The notes below the pieces were generated by a model. That model searched no databases, was not told the origin of the DNA, and was given only the letters and a program-made list of their open reading frames with translations. Positions 7,054 to 11,989 of a stretch of 11,989 nucleotides of DNA are shown piece after piece. This DNA is from Clostridia bacterium (GTDB taxonomy: Bacteria; Bacillota_A; Clostridia; Oscillospirales; CAG-272), in NCBI GenBank assembly GCA_017626655.1, contig JAGAIH010000097.1:1-11989 (forward strand), given 5' to 3'. Both the position numbers and the translations under genes were made by a program. Position 1 is the stretch's first letter. Every line of letters begins with the position of its first letter.

Positions 7054-8019
7054 TTACTTCAGACCCAGCACGGCGCCGCCGATGATGCCCGCGTCGTTGC
7101 CCAAAGCGGCGATGCGGATCTCGGTGCCGGGGACGATGCCCTGGCCGTAGACCTCGGCGCGGATGAGGGGGATGAGCATATCCAGGAGGTAGTCGCCCTC
7201 GCCGGATACGCCGCCGCCGATGGACAGGACCTGGGGCTGGAAGATGTTGATGATGTTGGACAGGCCCTGGGCCAGATAGTGGACGTACTTCGCCACCACC
7301 TCGGCGCCCGCCTCGTCGCCCTGACGCTTGGCGTCGAAGGCGGTACGGCCCGAGACCTTGCCTGCGGCGGCTACCATGTCGGCCATGATGGTCTTGCGGC
7401 CCGTAGCCTCGCATTCAGCAAGCTTTTCGGAGGTCATGCGGATGAGCGCGGTAGCCGAGCTGTAGGCCTCCCAGCAGCCCTTACGGCCGCAGCCGCAGGG
7501 GACGCCGTCCACCTCGATGACGATGTGGCCCAGCTCGCCGCCGGCGTAGTTGAAGCCCGAGATGACCTTGTTATCAATAATGATACCGCCGCCCACACCG
7601 GTGCCGAGGGTGATCATGATGGAGGAGGAGGTACCCTTGGCGGCGCCCGCGATGGCCTCGCCCCAGGCGGCGGCGTTGGCGTCGTTCTCCACGAAGACGT
7701 GGGGAACGGGGAAGCCCGCCTTGACGGCCTCGCAGACGTTGCACTGGTTCAGGGAGGGGATGTTGCAGCAGTACTCGACGATGCCGTCGTCGTGGTTGGC
7801 GATGCCGGGGGAGGCGATGCCCACCGACTCGATCTCGGAGGGGTCGATGCCCGCCTTCTCACAGACGGTGTGGCAGATGGCGGCCATGTCGGCGGTGATC
7901 TCGGCGGCGGAGCGCTCAGCGCCCGTGGGGATGCTGGCCTTGCAGATAATCTCAAACTTCTCATTGACGATACCGGCGGCGATGTTGGTGCCGCCCAGGT
8001 CGATACCGATGCGATACAT
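7054..8019 (-). CDS. ROK-family sugar kinase (probable glucokinase)
   Basis: A cytoplasmic ATP-dependent sugar kinase of 321 residues, a normal ROK length. The phosphate-binding motif DLGGTN is at 7-12. ENDANAAAWGE (111-121) contains the likely catalytic base Asp113. LGTGVGGG is at 138-145. GELGH (161-165) with CGCGRKGCWE (175-184) gives the ROK zinc site (His165, Cys175, Cys177, Cys182). This pattern is typical of Firmicutes glucokinases (GlkA-like), which make glucose 6-phosphate. N-acetylmannosamine or fructose kinases of the same family remain possible. The start has GGAGAG 6 bases upstream and a clear promoter at 8084-8112. It heads a minus-strand unit that may continue into the membrane protein gene. 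Confidence 0.9.
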   Translation of the reverse strand: MYRIGIDLGGTNIAAGIVNEKFEIICKASIPTGAERSAAEITADMAAICHTVCEKAGIDPSEIESVGIASPGIANHDDGIVEYCCNIPSLNQCNVCEAVKAGFPVPHVFVENDANAAAWGEAIAGAAKGTSSSIMITLGTGVGGGIIIDNKVISGFNYAGGELGHIVIEVDGVPCGCGRKGCWEAYSSATALIRMTSEKLAECEATGRKTIMADMVAAAGKVSGRTAFDAKRQGDEAGAEVVAKYVHYLAQGLSNIINIFQPQVLSIGGGVSGEGDYLLDMLIPLIRAEVYGQGIVPGTEIRIAALGNDAGIIGGAVLGLK

Positions 8020-8083
8020 AGTGTACTCTCCGTTCTCTGTAGATTTTCCGCATAGCGCGGTGAGATGTGATTTTACCGTATAT

Positions 8084-8112
8084 ATTTTACCCTATATGGG
8101 GGATTCTGTCAA
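8084..8112 (-). promoter_or_regulatory. Sigma-A promoter of the ROK kinase gene
   Basis: On the minus strand TTGACA (8107-8112), a 17-base spacer and TAAAAT (8084-8089). The 5' leader is about 60 bases and AT-rich. The -35 box lies about 46 bases from the start of the hairpin array, which is therefore upstream of the transcript. Confidence 0.85.
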
Positions 8113-8157
8113 GGGGATTTGGAAATTTAGCGGGGTAAAATGTGAGGGAAGGGGAAA

Positions 8158-8460
8158 GTGCAGTTTATCGTTCCGATAAACTGCACTAGTGAAATACGCC
8201 TTACGGCGTGTGAAATGCCTTCGGCGTGAAATACGCGCGTCGCGCGTGTGAAATTCGCCCGTTGGGCGAGTTGCGGAAAGAAACCCTACGGGTTTCTATT
8301 CAATTAAAATGAAAAATGGACAGAACCGAAGGTTCTGCACCACAACTTGCCCGAAGGGCAAATTTCACACTCGCTTGCGAGTATTTCACATGCGCTTCAG
8401 CGCATATTTCACGCGCGCAAGCGCATTTCACTTGGGTTTATCGCAGAGCGATAAACCCAA
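8158..8460. repeat. Mirror-symmetric array of twelve short hairpins
   Basis: Twelve perfect hairpins lie end to end: 8158-8186, 8196-8209, 8217-8225, 8233-8247, 8255-8269, 8279-8297, 8321-8337, 8347-8361, 8369-8382, 8390-8405, 8413-8424 and 8432-8460. Stems are 3-13 bp and loops 3-4 bases. Left hairpins are separated by GTGAAAT (8189, 8210, 8226, 8248). Right ones are separated by the reverse complement ATTTCAC (8362, 8383, 8406, 8425). GTTGCGG (8270-8276) is mirrored by CCACAAC (8340-8346). The two outermost hairpins both have 13-bp stems sharing GTTTATCG. The array centre and the AT-rich central spacer (8298-8320) both fall on 8309. Stems differ in sequence while pairing is kept. There is no coding sense and no CRISPR-type direct repeat. 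Function unknown. Confidence 0.85.
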
Positions 8461-8470
8461 ATTTGAAAAG
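8445..8470. repeat. Right boundary sequence of the array, shared with 136-160
   Basis: The right arm of the last hairpin plus its flank (AGAGCGATAAACCC, A, AATTTGAAAAG) recurs at 136-160 with one substitution and one length difference in the A-run. The shared block extends past the hairpin into AATTTGAAA, which suggests that the true element boundary lies near 8470. Confidence 0.6.
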
Positions 8471-8515
8471 CGCTCCCTCTGTTCCAATTCCCAAAACTTT
8501 TCTCCCCGAATATAC

Positions 8516-8544
8516 TTGACAGAAATCGCAAACCATAGTATAAT
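8516..8544 (+). promoter_or_regulatory. Consensus sigma-A promoter of the DUF1858 gene
   Basis: TTGACA (8516-8521) and TATAAT (8539-8544) are 17 bases apart. The promoter is followed by a short leader and AGGAGG (8564-8569), 8 bases before the ATG. It starts 55 bases after the hairpin array. Confidence 0.9.
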
Positions 8545-8577
8545 GGTAGCGGAAAAATTCAAAAGGAGGTTTTCATC

Positions 8578-8784
8578 ATGAAGAAGGTAACCAAACAGAC
8601 CGTCATCGGCGACATTCTGGACGCCGCTCCCGATACCGCCGTTTTCTTCCTGGAGATCGGTATGCACTGCCTGGGCTGCCCCATGTCCCGCGGTGAGTCC
8701 ATCGAGGAGGCCTGCGCCGTCCACGATACCGACGCCGACGCGCTGGTGGAGAAGATCAACGCTTTCCTCGCTGAGAACGCGTAA
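8578..8784 (+). CDS. Small DUF1858 (prismane-associated) CxxC protein
   Basis: A cytoplasmic protein of 68 residues, the full length of a stand-alone DUF1858 domain. The family signature is clear: VTKQTVIGDIL at 4-14, then GMHCLGCPMSRGESIEEAC at 28-46. Cys31 and Cys34 form a redox-type CxxC pair and Cys46 is a further conserved-looking cysteine. The family is often described as a hybrid-cluster (prismane) protein-associated redox disulfide domain; its molecular role is not well defined. It has its own consensus promoter and a near-ideal ribosome binding site, so it may be well expressed. A hairpin follows 9 bases after the stop. No hybrid-cluster gene is in this window, and the next gene is tRNA methyltransferase trmK. 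Confidence 0.88.
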   Translation: MKKVTKQTVIGDILDAAPDTAVFFLEIGMHCLGCPMSRGESIEEACAVHDTDADALVEKINAFLAENA

Positions 8785-8793
8785 AACACCTAC

Positions 8794-8822
8794 GGGACGG
8801 CTCCCTTTCCGCGAGCCGTCCC
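8794..8822 (+). terminator. Hairpin after the DUF1858 gene (probable terminator or attenuator)
   Basis: A perfect 10-bp GC-rich stem GGGACGGCTC/GAGCCGTCCC (8794-8803 and 8813-8822) with a 9-base loop is followed by CTTACTTATG. The T-run is poor. I see no separate promoter for trmK in the 28 bases that follow, so partial read-through into trmK is likely. Confidence 0.6.
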
Positions 8823-8850
8823 CTTACTTATGCTTGAAAGGGAACCTCCC

Positions 8851-9585
8851 ATGTCCATAAAACTGACTCCCCGCCTCATGACCGCCGTTCCTTATGTCCG
8901 CGGCGGCCGCCTTGTCGCCGACATCGGTACCGACCACGCCTACCTGCCCATCTACCTCTGTGAGCAGAGAAGGCTCACTCCCGTCACCGCGAAGAACGGC
9001 GAGACCCTCTGCGCCGTCGCCGCCGACATCAACAAGGGCCCCGTGGAGCGCGCCGATCAGCATATCGCCGAGGCAAGGCTGACCAAATACATCCGCACCG
9101 TTCAGACTGACGGCCTGACGGGGCTGGACGCCTACGACCCCGAGGATATCATCATCTTCGGCATGGGCGGCGAGCTGATCGCCTCCATCCTGGAGGCCGC
9201 CCCCTGGGTCCATACGGCGGGGAAGCGCTTGATCCTCCAGCCCATGACCCACGCCGAAAAGCTCCGCGAGTACCTCCTTAAGACGGGCTACGCCATTGTG
9301 GGCGAGACCCTCTCCCGTGAGGGCGACCGCATCTACCAGACCCTCTGCGCCGAGCCCGCTCCCGCAGGTTACGCCCCGCCTACCCTGTCTCCCGCCGAGC
9401 TGGCGGTGGGGCAGAAGAGCTTTCGGGTGACCGACCCCGAACAAAAAGCCCTCTACGCCGCCCTTATCGACAAGACCCTCCGCACCGAGACCTACATCTG
9501 TGACACCCGCAGACGGGCGGGGCAGAAGACCTCCGAGCAGGATCTGTTGGTGGTGTCGTTGACGGCGCTCAGGAATCAACTGTAA
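8851..9585 (+). CDS. trmK: tRNA (adenine(22)-N(1))-methyltransferase TrmK
   Basis: A SAM-dependent methyltransferase that makes m1A at position 22 of certain tRNAs. It has 244 residues from the chosen start, close to the family norm. The start region TPRLMTAVPYV and the SAM-binding ADIGTDHAYLPIYL (23-36) are diagnostic. ADINKGPVERA (58-68), FGMGGELI (103-110) and LQPMTHAEKLREYL (129-142) follow in family order. Between the first two blocks, TPVTAKNGETLC (43-54) looks slightly longer than usual and may be a small loop insertion. I chose ATG 8851 because AAAGGG lies 8 bases upstream; the ATG at 8830 has no ribosome binding site and overlaps the preceding hairpin region. The next gene is nif3-like, the usual Firmicutes arrangement (yqfN-yqfO). 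Confidence 0.9.
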   Translation: MSIKLTPRLMTAVPYVRGGRLVADIGTDHAYLPIYLCEQRRLTPVTAKNGETLCAVAADINKGPVERADQHIAEARLTKYIRTVQTDGLTGLDAYDPEDIIIFGMGGELIASILEAAPWVHTAGKRLILQPMTHAEKLREYLLKTGYAIVGETLSREGDRIYQTLCAEPAPAGYAPPTLSPAELAVGQKSFRVTDPEQKALYAALIDKTLRTETYICDTRRRAGQKTSEQDLLVVSLTALRNQL

Positions 9586-9596
9586 GGAGAAACACC

Positions 9597-10376
9597 ATGA
9601 CCATCCGCGAATTCTACGCCGCCCTGGAAGAAAAACTCCCCCGCTCCCTCTCCTGGGACTGGGACAACGACGGCATCTCCTGCGCCCCCGACCTTGACGC
9701 GCCCGTGACGGGGGTGCTGATCGCCCTGGACCCCACCGAGGACGCGGTGGAGGCCGCCATTGAGTCGGACTGTAATATCCTGCTCACCCACCATCCCATG
9801 CTCTTCCGTGGGCTGAAAACCGTGGACGGTCACGATACCGGCTCCCGCAAGGTCATCCGCATGATCCAAAACGGTATCACCGCCATGGCCTTCCATACCC
9901 GCCTGGACGCCGCCGACGGTGGGGTGAACGATTGCCTCGCTGCCGCCCTGGGGCTGACCAACATTGAACCCTTCGGGGACAACGCCAACCCCGCGGGTAA
10001 GCCCATCGGCCGCGTGGGCGATCTCCCCGCCGAGATGACCGCCGATGCGTTTATCAAGACCGTCAAGACCGCCCTTGGTCTCCCCAGCCTGATCTTCGCG
10101 GGCTGCGGCAAGCCCGTCCGCCGTGTGGCTGTGGTGGGAGGCGCGGGGGATGACGATATCTTCGCCGCCGCGGCCGCGGGAGCCGACACCTACGTCACGG
10201 GTGAGCTGCGCTACCACCAGCTCTGCGACGCGCCCTATGGGGACGTCAACCTCATCATGGCGGGCCACTACCACACCGAGGCCCCCATCCTCGCCCGCCT
10301 TGCCGAGCTGTGCGCCGAGATCTGCCCCGAGACCCCCGTCCGTGTGGTCAAGACCACCCTCGTCGAGGTGCGGTGA
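9597..10376 (+). CDS. Nif3-like dinuclear metal center protein (YqfO family)
   Basis: A cytoplasmic Nif3/DUF34 protein of 259 residues. Family members form ring-shaped oligomers with a two-metal site; the biological substrate is still debated, although a GTP cyclohydrolase 1 type 2 name is often applied. Visible landmarks are WDNDG (22-26), THHPMLF (64-70), FHTRLDAADGG (99-109), TGELRYHQ (201-208) and GHYHTE (223-228). They supply the expected His/Asp/Glu metal ligands. It is the short form, lacking the central PII-like insertion of B. subtilis YqfO (about 370 residues). AAGGAG overlaps the trmK stop codon and there is an 11-base gap, so it is co-translated with trmK. A terminator follows at 10404-10428. 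Confidence 0.9.
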   Translation: MTIREFYAALEEKLPRSLSWDWDNDGISCAPDLDAPVTGVLIALDPTEDAVEAAIESDCNILLTHHPMLFRGLKTVDGHDTGSRKVIRMIQNGITAMAFHTRLDAADGGVNDCLAAALGLTNIEPFGDNANPAGKPIGRVGDLPAEMTADAFIKTVKTALGLPSLIFAGCGKPVRRVAVVGGAGDDDIFAAAAAGADTYVTGELRYHQLCDAPYGDVNLIMAGHYHTEAPILARLAELCAEICPETPVRVVKTTLVEVR

Positions 10377-10403
10377 TGTTTTCAAAAAGCTATATCCGAC
10401 AAT

Positions 10404-10428
10404 GGGTTATGCCCATGTAACCCTTTTT
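10404..10428 (+). terminator. Rho-independent terminator after trmK/nif3-like
   Basis: A 6-bp stem GGGTTA/TAACCC (10404-10409 and 10418-10423) with an 8-base loop is followed directly by five T. It begins 27 bases after the stop codon. The loop can also form a competing ATGGG/CCCAT pairing with the arm. Confidence 0.8.
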
Positions 10429-10474
10429 CGGTTTATGCTGGGTTCACAGACCCGCAGTATCCTGTAAAAAACCG
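10429..10474 (+). other. Possible structured leader before the PAP2-like gene
   Basis: CGGTTT (10429-10434) can pair with AAACCG (10469-10474), enclosing an inner stem GGGT/ACCC (10440-10443 and 10450-10453) with a 6-base loop and an imperfect extension. It matches no riboswitch class I can name. It directly follows the preceding terminator. I found no consensus promoter between it and the next gene. Confidence 0.35.
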
Positions 10475-10508
10475 CCATTTCCCAATCCATAGAAAAGAAG
10501 GTATCCCC

Positions 10509-11102
10509 GTGAGCAAAAAGCCCTTTCACCTCATCCTCGCCCACATCATCCGCATAATTTCCGTCCCCCCCGTGATGGTGGGCGTCCTCCTCGTTCTGCT
10601 CTTTACCCTCCGCGACGACGTCTTCGCCACTCCCGTGGAGTTCATCGTCTCCCTCGGCGGACTGACCGTCCTCCCCGTGCTGGCCTACCCCGTGTCGGCC
10701 ATGATCCCCGCCCTCCGCAAGAAGGGAAGGGAGGGTCAGCGCTCCCTGGCCATGTACTTCTCCACCGTGGGCTACGTGGCGGTGTTCGTGTACGGCCTCA
10801 TCGCCCACGTGGGTACGGGACTCATGCACATCTACGCGGGCTATCTGTTCTCGGTGGTCATCATCCTCATCGGCAACAAGGTCTTTAAGGTGCGAATCAG
10901 CGGCCACGCCTGCTCCGTGTCGGGGCCTCTGGTCTATTCGGGCTACTTCCTGGGCGTCTGGGGCATCGTCGTGGGCGTTGTCTGCTGGGGCGCCATCCTC
11001 TGGGCGTCGCTGGCTATGAAGCGGCATACCTTCAAGGAATTCATCCTCGGCACCCTCACCTGCCTCGTGTCCTTTACGGTGGGATGGCTGATCTTCCATT
11101 GA
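10509..11102 (+). CDS. PAP2-like integral membrane phosphatase
   Basis: A membrane protein of 197 residues with about six hydrophobic segments. KVRISGHA (127-134) and KRHTFKEFILG (171-181) correspond to PAP2 motifs 2 and 3: Ser131-Gly132-His133, then Arg172-His173 with Glu177 in place of the usual acidic residue. PAP2 enzymes remove phosphate from lipids such as phosphatidic acid or undecaprenyl diphosphate on the outer membrane face. The classical first motif (K-x6-RP) is not obvious just before SGH, so activity is plausible rather than certain. The GTG start is supported by AGAAGG (10496-10501), 7 bases upstream. It stands alone between a terminator and a convergent GNAT gene. Confidence 0.72.
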   Translation: MSKKPFHLILAHIIRIISVPPVMVGVLLVLLFTLRDDVFATPVEFIVSLGGLTVLPVLAYPVSAMIPALRKKGREGQRSLAMYFSTVGYVAVFVYGLIAHVGTGLMHIYAGYLFSVVIILIGNKVFKVRISGHACSVSGPLVYSGYFLGVWGIVVGVVCWGAILWASLAMKRHTFKEFILGTLTCLVSFTVGWLIFH

Positions 11103-11156
11103 ATTTGAACCAAAGAAAAACTCCCCTCCGTAAAGGCTCGTTCTCATAAGGAAGTT

Positions 11157-11195
11157 AAAACTCCAACAGCAATCAAAAACTGTTGGAGTTTTTTT
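11157..11195. terminator. Bidirectional terminator overlapping the GNAT gene end
   Basis: A 13-bp stem AAAACTCCAACAG/CTGTTGGAGTTTT (11157-11169 and 11180-11192) with a 10-base loop. The plus strand ends in seven T (11189-11195) and the minus strand in TTTTAACTT. It serves the convergent PAP2-like and GNAT genes. The GNAT stop codon (11173-11175) lies in the loop, so one stem arm is coding. Confidence 0.9.
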
Positions 11196-11613
11196 CTAAT
11201 ATGTAGTAATAAAAATCACTCGGCAAATTATGATCAGCCTTAGCAAATGTCTTAACATATACAAATCCTAGTTTTTTTGCAATATGTTGACTTCTTAAAT
11301 CGTCCACCTTGCAAAACCAGGATAATACATCGGTTGCGGAGTCGATAACTGCTTTTAATGCTTCTGTCATATAACCTTTGTTTTGATGCTGCGGAATGAT
11401 TCTAACTCCTACGTTACGTATGTTTTCATTACCATCGGCATCTTCGTTCAAACCTATGGTTCCAATAATCTCATTGTTTTCTTTTAAGACTACAGCGTAA
11501 TTATTCTTCACCTTTATCAAATATCGGATCGCATCTTCATTATGAACCGAACAACCAATATCATCCTCACACCAATCTCGCAAAATCAATCGTTCTGTTG
11601 ATAAAGTTATCAT
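11173..11613 (-). CDS. GNAT acetyltransferase, RimJ/RimL-like
   Basis: An acetyl-CoA-dependent N-acetyltransferase of 146 residues. TERLILRDW (6-14) is the typical RimJ/RimL opening. NNYAVVLKENNEIIGTIGL (37-55) is the central strand pair. VGVRIIPQHQNKGYMTEALKAVI (68-90, with acetyl-CoA loop QNKGYM) is motif A. SQHIAKKLGFVYV (108-120) is motif B. It is shorter than the usual 165-180 residues. The gap appears near residues 18-28, where relatives carry about 20 more residues (NPxV and following), so a small internal deletion is possible. Base composition is clearly more AT-rich than all neighbours, suggesting recent acquisition. The start has AAAGGAGG 9 bases upstream. The target is unknown; protein N-termini, antibiotics or small amines are all known for the family. 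Confidence 0.8.
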   Translation of the reverse strand: MITLSTERLILRDWCEDDIGCSVHNEDAIRYLIKVKNNYAVVLKENNEIIGTIGLNEDADGNENIRNVGVRIIPQHQNKGYMTEALKAVIDSATDVLSWFCKVDDLRSQHIAKKLGFVYVKTFAKADHNLPSDFYYYILEKNSNSF

Positions 11614-11643
11614 AGTATTATTCCTCCTTTTATCGCCAGTTTC

Positions 11644-11676
11644 GCCTTTGTATTACAAAGGCACAGGGCTTAGCCC
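11644..11676. repeat. Two short hairpins upstream of the GNAT gene
   Basis: GCCTTTGT/ACAAAGGC (11644-11651 and 11655-11662) has an 8-bp stem and 3-base loop. GGGC/GCCC (11666-11669 and 11673-11676) has a 4-bp stem and 3-base loop. They share the build of the other repeats here and would lie in the 5' leader of the GNAT transcript if the promoter at 11857-11885 is used. Confidence 0.5.
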
Positions 11677-11701
11677 ATACACCCAAAGAAGCACGAGCGT
11701 G

Positions 11702-11847
11702 TCCAAAGGCTCCCTCCGGGAGGGAGCTCCCGACGGAGTCGGGTGAGGGAGAGCGCGTAACAAGGAAGATACTACAACCCTAAAGTCACGCAGGCTCCTT
11801 CCGTCACGGCTACGCCGTGCCACCTCCCTCTCGGAGGGAGGCTTTTT
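11702..11847. repeat. MITE-like palindromic element with imperfect terminal inverted repeats
   Basis: The left end AAAGGCTCCCTC (11705-11716) and the right end GAGGGAGGCTTTTT (11834-11847) are imperfect inverted repeats. Inside are perfect hairpins with 3-base loops: 11709-11727 (8 bp), 11729-11743 (6 bp), 11805-11819 (6 bp) and 11823-11841 (8 bp). The right end is followed by TTTTT on the plus strand and could terminate transcription. It encodes no transposase and any open frame across it is incidental. I recall closely similar intergenic repeats in gut Clostridia but could not search. Confidence 0.7.
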
Positions 11848-11856
11848 GTTAGTTCC

Positions 11857-11885
11857 ATTATAACACAAATCGGCAGAGAAAACAA
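11857..11885 (-). promoter_or_regulatory. Probable promoter for the GNAT gene
   Basis: On the minus strand TTGTTT (11880-11885), a 17-base spacer and a perfect TATAAT (11857-11862). The -35 box matches only the TTG core. Transcription would start near 11850 and run through the whole 11702-11847 element, giving a leader of about 240 bases before the GNAT start. Confidence 0.55.
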
Positions 11886-11898
11886 GTCCTCTGCCGAT
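11869..11898. repeat. 10-bp inverted repeat around the putative -35 box
   Basis: Perfect arms ATCGGCAGAG/CTCTGCCGAT (11869-11878 and 11889-11898) enclose a 10-base spacer that holds most of the -35 hexamer. It could be an operator or the end of a terminator for a gene beyond the window; no T-run supports the latter strongly. Confidence 0.45.
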
Positions 11899-11914
11899 AT
11901 TTATATGTGTATCC

Positions 11915-11962
11915 GTAGGGGAGACCTGCGGTCTCCCGCGGGCGAACACAGTTCGCCCCTAC
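11915..11962. repeat. Three-way-junction palindromic repeat
   Basis: A closing stem GTAG/CTAC (11915-11918 and 11959-11962) encloses two perfect 8-bp hairpins with 3-base loops. These are GGGAGACC/GGTCTCCC (11919-11937) and GGGCGAAC/GTTCGCCC (11940-11958), joined by GC. I recall this motif as a common dispersed repeat in Clostridia. The remaining bases to 11989 show nothing I can name. Confidence 0.7.
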
Positions 11963-11989
11963 CGTGTTCCGAAAACATCCTTATGAGAA

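Noticed and set aside
7024..8055. 343-residue open frame on the plus strand
   Set aside because: It lies antisense to the ROK kinase, whose motifs, RBS and promoter are all clear.
8158..8460. CRISPR array
   Set aside because: Repeats are only 7 bases, spacers are themselves palindromes of 9-29 bases, and orientation flips at the centre; no cas genes are nearby.
8158..8460. Integron attC or phage attachment site
   Set aside because: No integrase, no core-site pattern and too many independent hairpins.
8121..8473. Target-site duplication around the array (AAATTT near both ends)
   Set aside because: AAATTT occurs at 8123-8128 and 8459-8464 but at unequal distance from the hairpins and within AT-rich flanks; too short to support insertion.
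8309..8581. 90-residue open frame across the hairpin array
   Set aside because: The frame is formed from palindromes and spacers, lacks an RBS and runs through the DUF1858 promoter.
8824..9579. 251-residue minus-strand frame opposite trmK
   Set aside because: Antisense shadow; trmK has the correct motifs, length and partner gene.
11653..11949. 98-residue open frame on the minus strand
   Set aside because: It lies wholly in palindromic repeats, has no RBS and its peptide is the usual translation of such elements.

Overview
The window looks like a chromosomal segment of a moderately high-GC gut-type Clostridia (Oscillospiraceae/Ruminococcaceae-like). This placement is inferred from strong AAAGGAGG ribosome binding sites, TTGACA-N17-TATAAT promoters, Thr/Glu/Pro-rich surface linkers, a KKGCG-type C-terminal membrane anchor, the trmK-nif3 gene pair, and abundant palindromic intergenic elements. 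No marker gene fixes the species.

Left part (about 1-4704, minus strand): a three-gene operon is read from a consensus promoter at 4676-4704. It encodes a DPM/GtrB-like family 2 glycosyltransferase with two C-terminal membrane helices, then an anchored surface protein with an internally duplicated domain and a Big_3 Ig-like domain, then a lipoprotein with a GH99/GH71-like barrel and a C-terminal beta domain. The operon ends in a hairpin at 160-188. Upstream, and separated by a clear terminator (4716-4745), is a 723-residue multi-pass membrane protein that resembles GT-C glycosyltransferases. Upstream of that is a ROK-family sugar kinase. The left half therefore reads as a carbohydrate and cell-envelope block; joint function is an inference from proximity.

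Middle (8020-8577): a 558-base gene-free gap lies between the divergent ROK and DUF1858 genes. Each has its own consensus promoter. Between the promoters lies the most striking object in the window: a 303-bp array of twelve perfect short hairpins (8158-8460) laid out with near-exact mirror symmetry about position 8309. Four GTGAAAT spacers lie on the left and four reverse-complement ATTTCAC spacers on the right. The outer 25 bases of its right end recur near the left edge of the window (136-160) without the pairing arm.

Right part (plus strand, 8578-11102): a small DUF1858 CxxC protein, the housekeeping pair trmK and nif3-like, and a PAP2-like membrane phosphatase. A convergent, visibly AT-rich GNAT acetyltransferase follows on the minus strand (11173-11613). 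The terminator between the last two contains the end of the GNAT coding sequence. The last 370 bases are gene-free and hold two further palindromic elements (11702-11847 and 11915-11962) and a plausible promoter for the GNAT gene. Nearly all hairpins in the three repeat families share the same build, a perfect stem closed by a 3-4 base loop.
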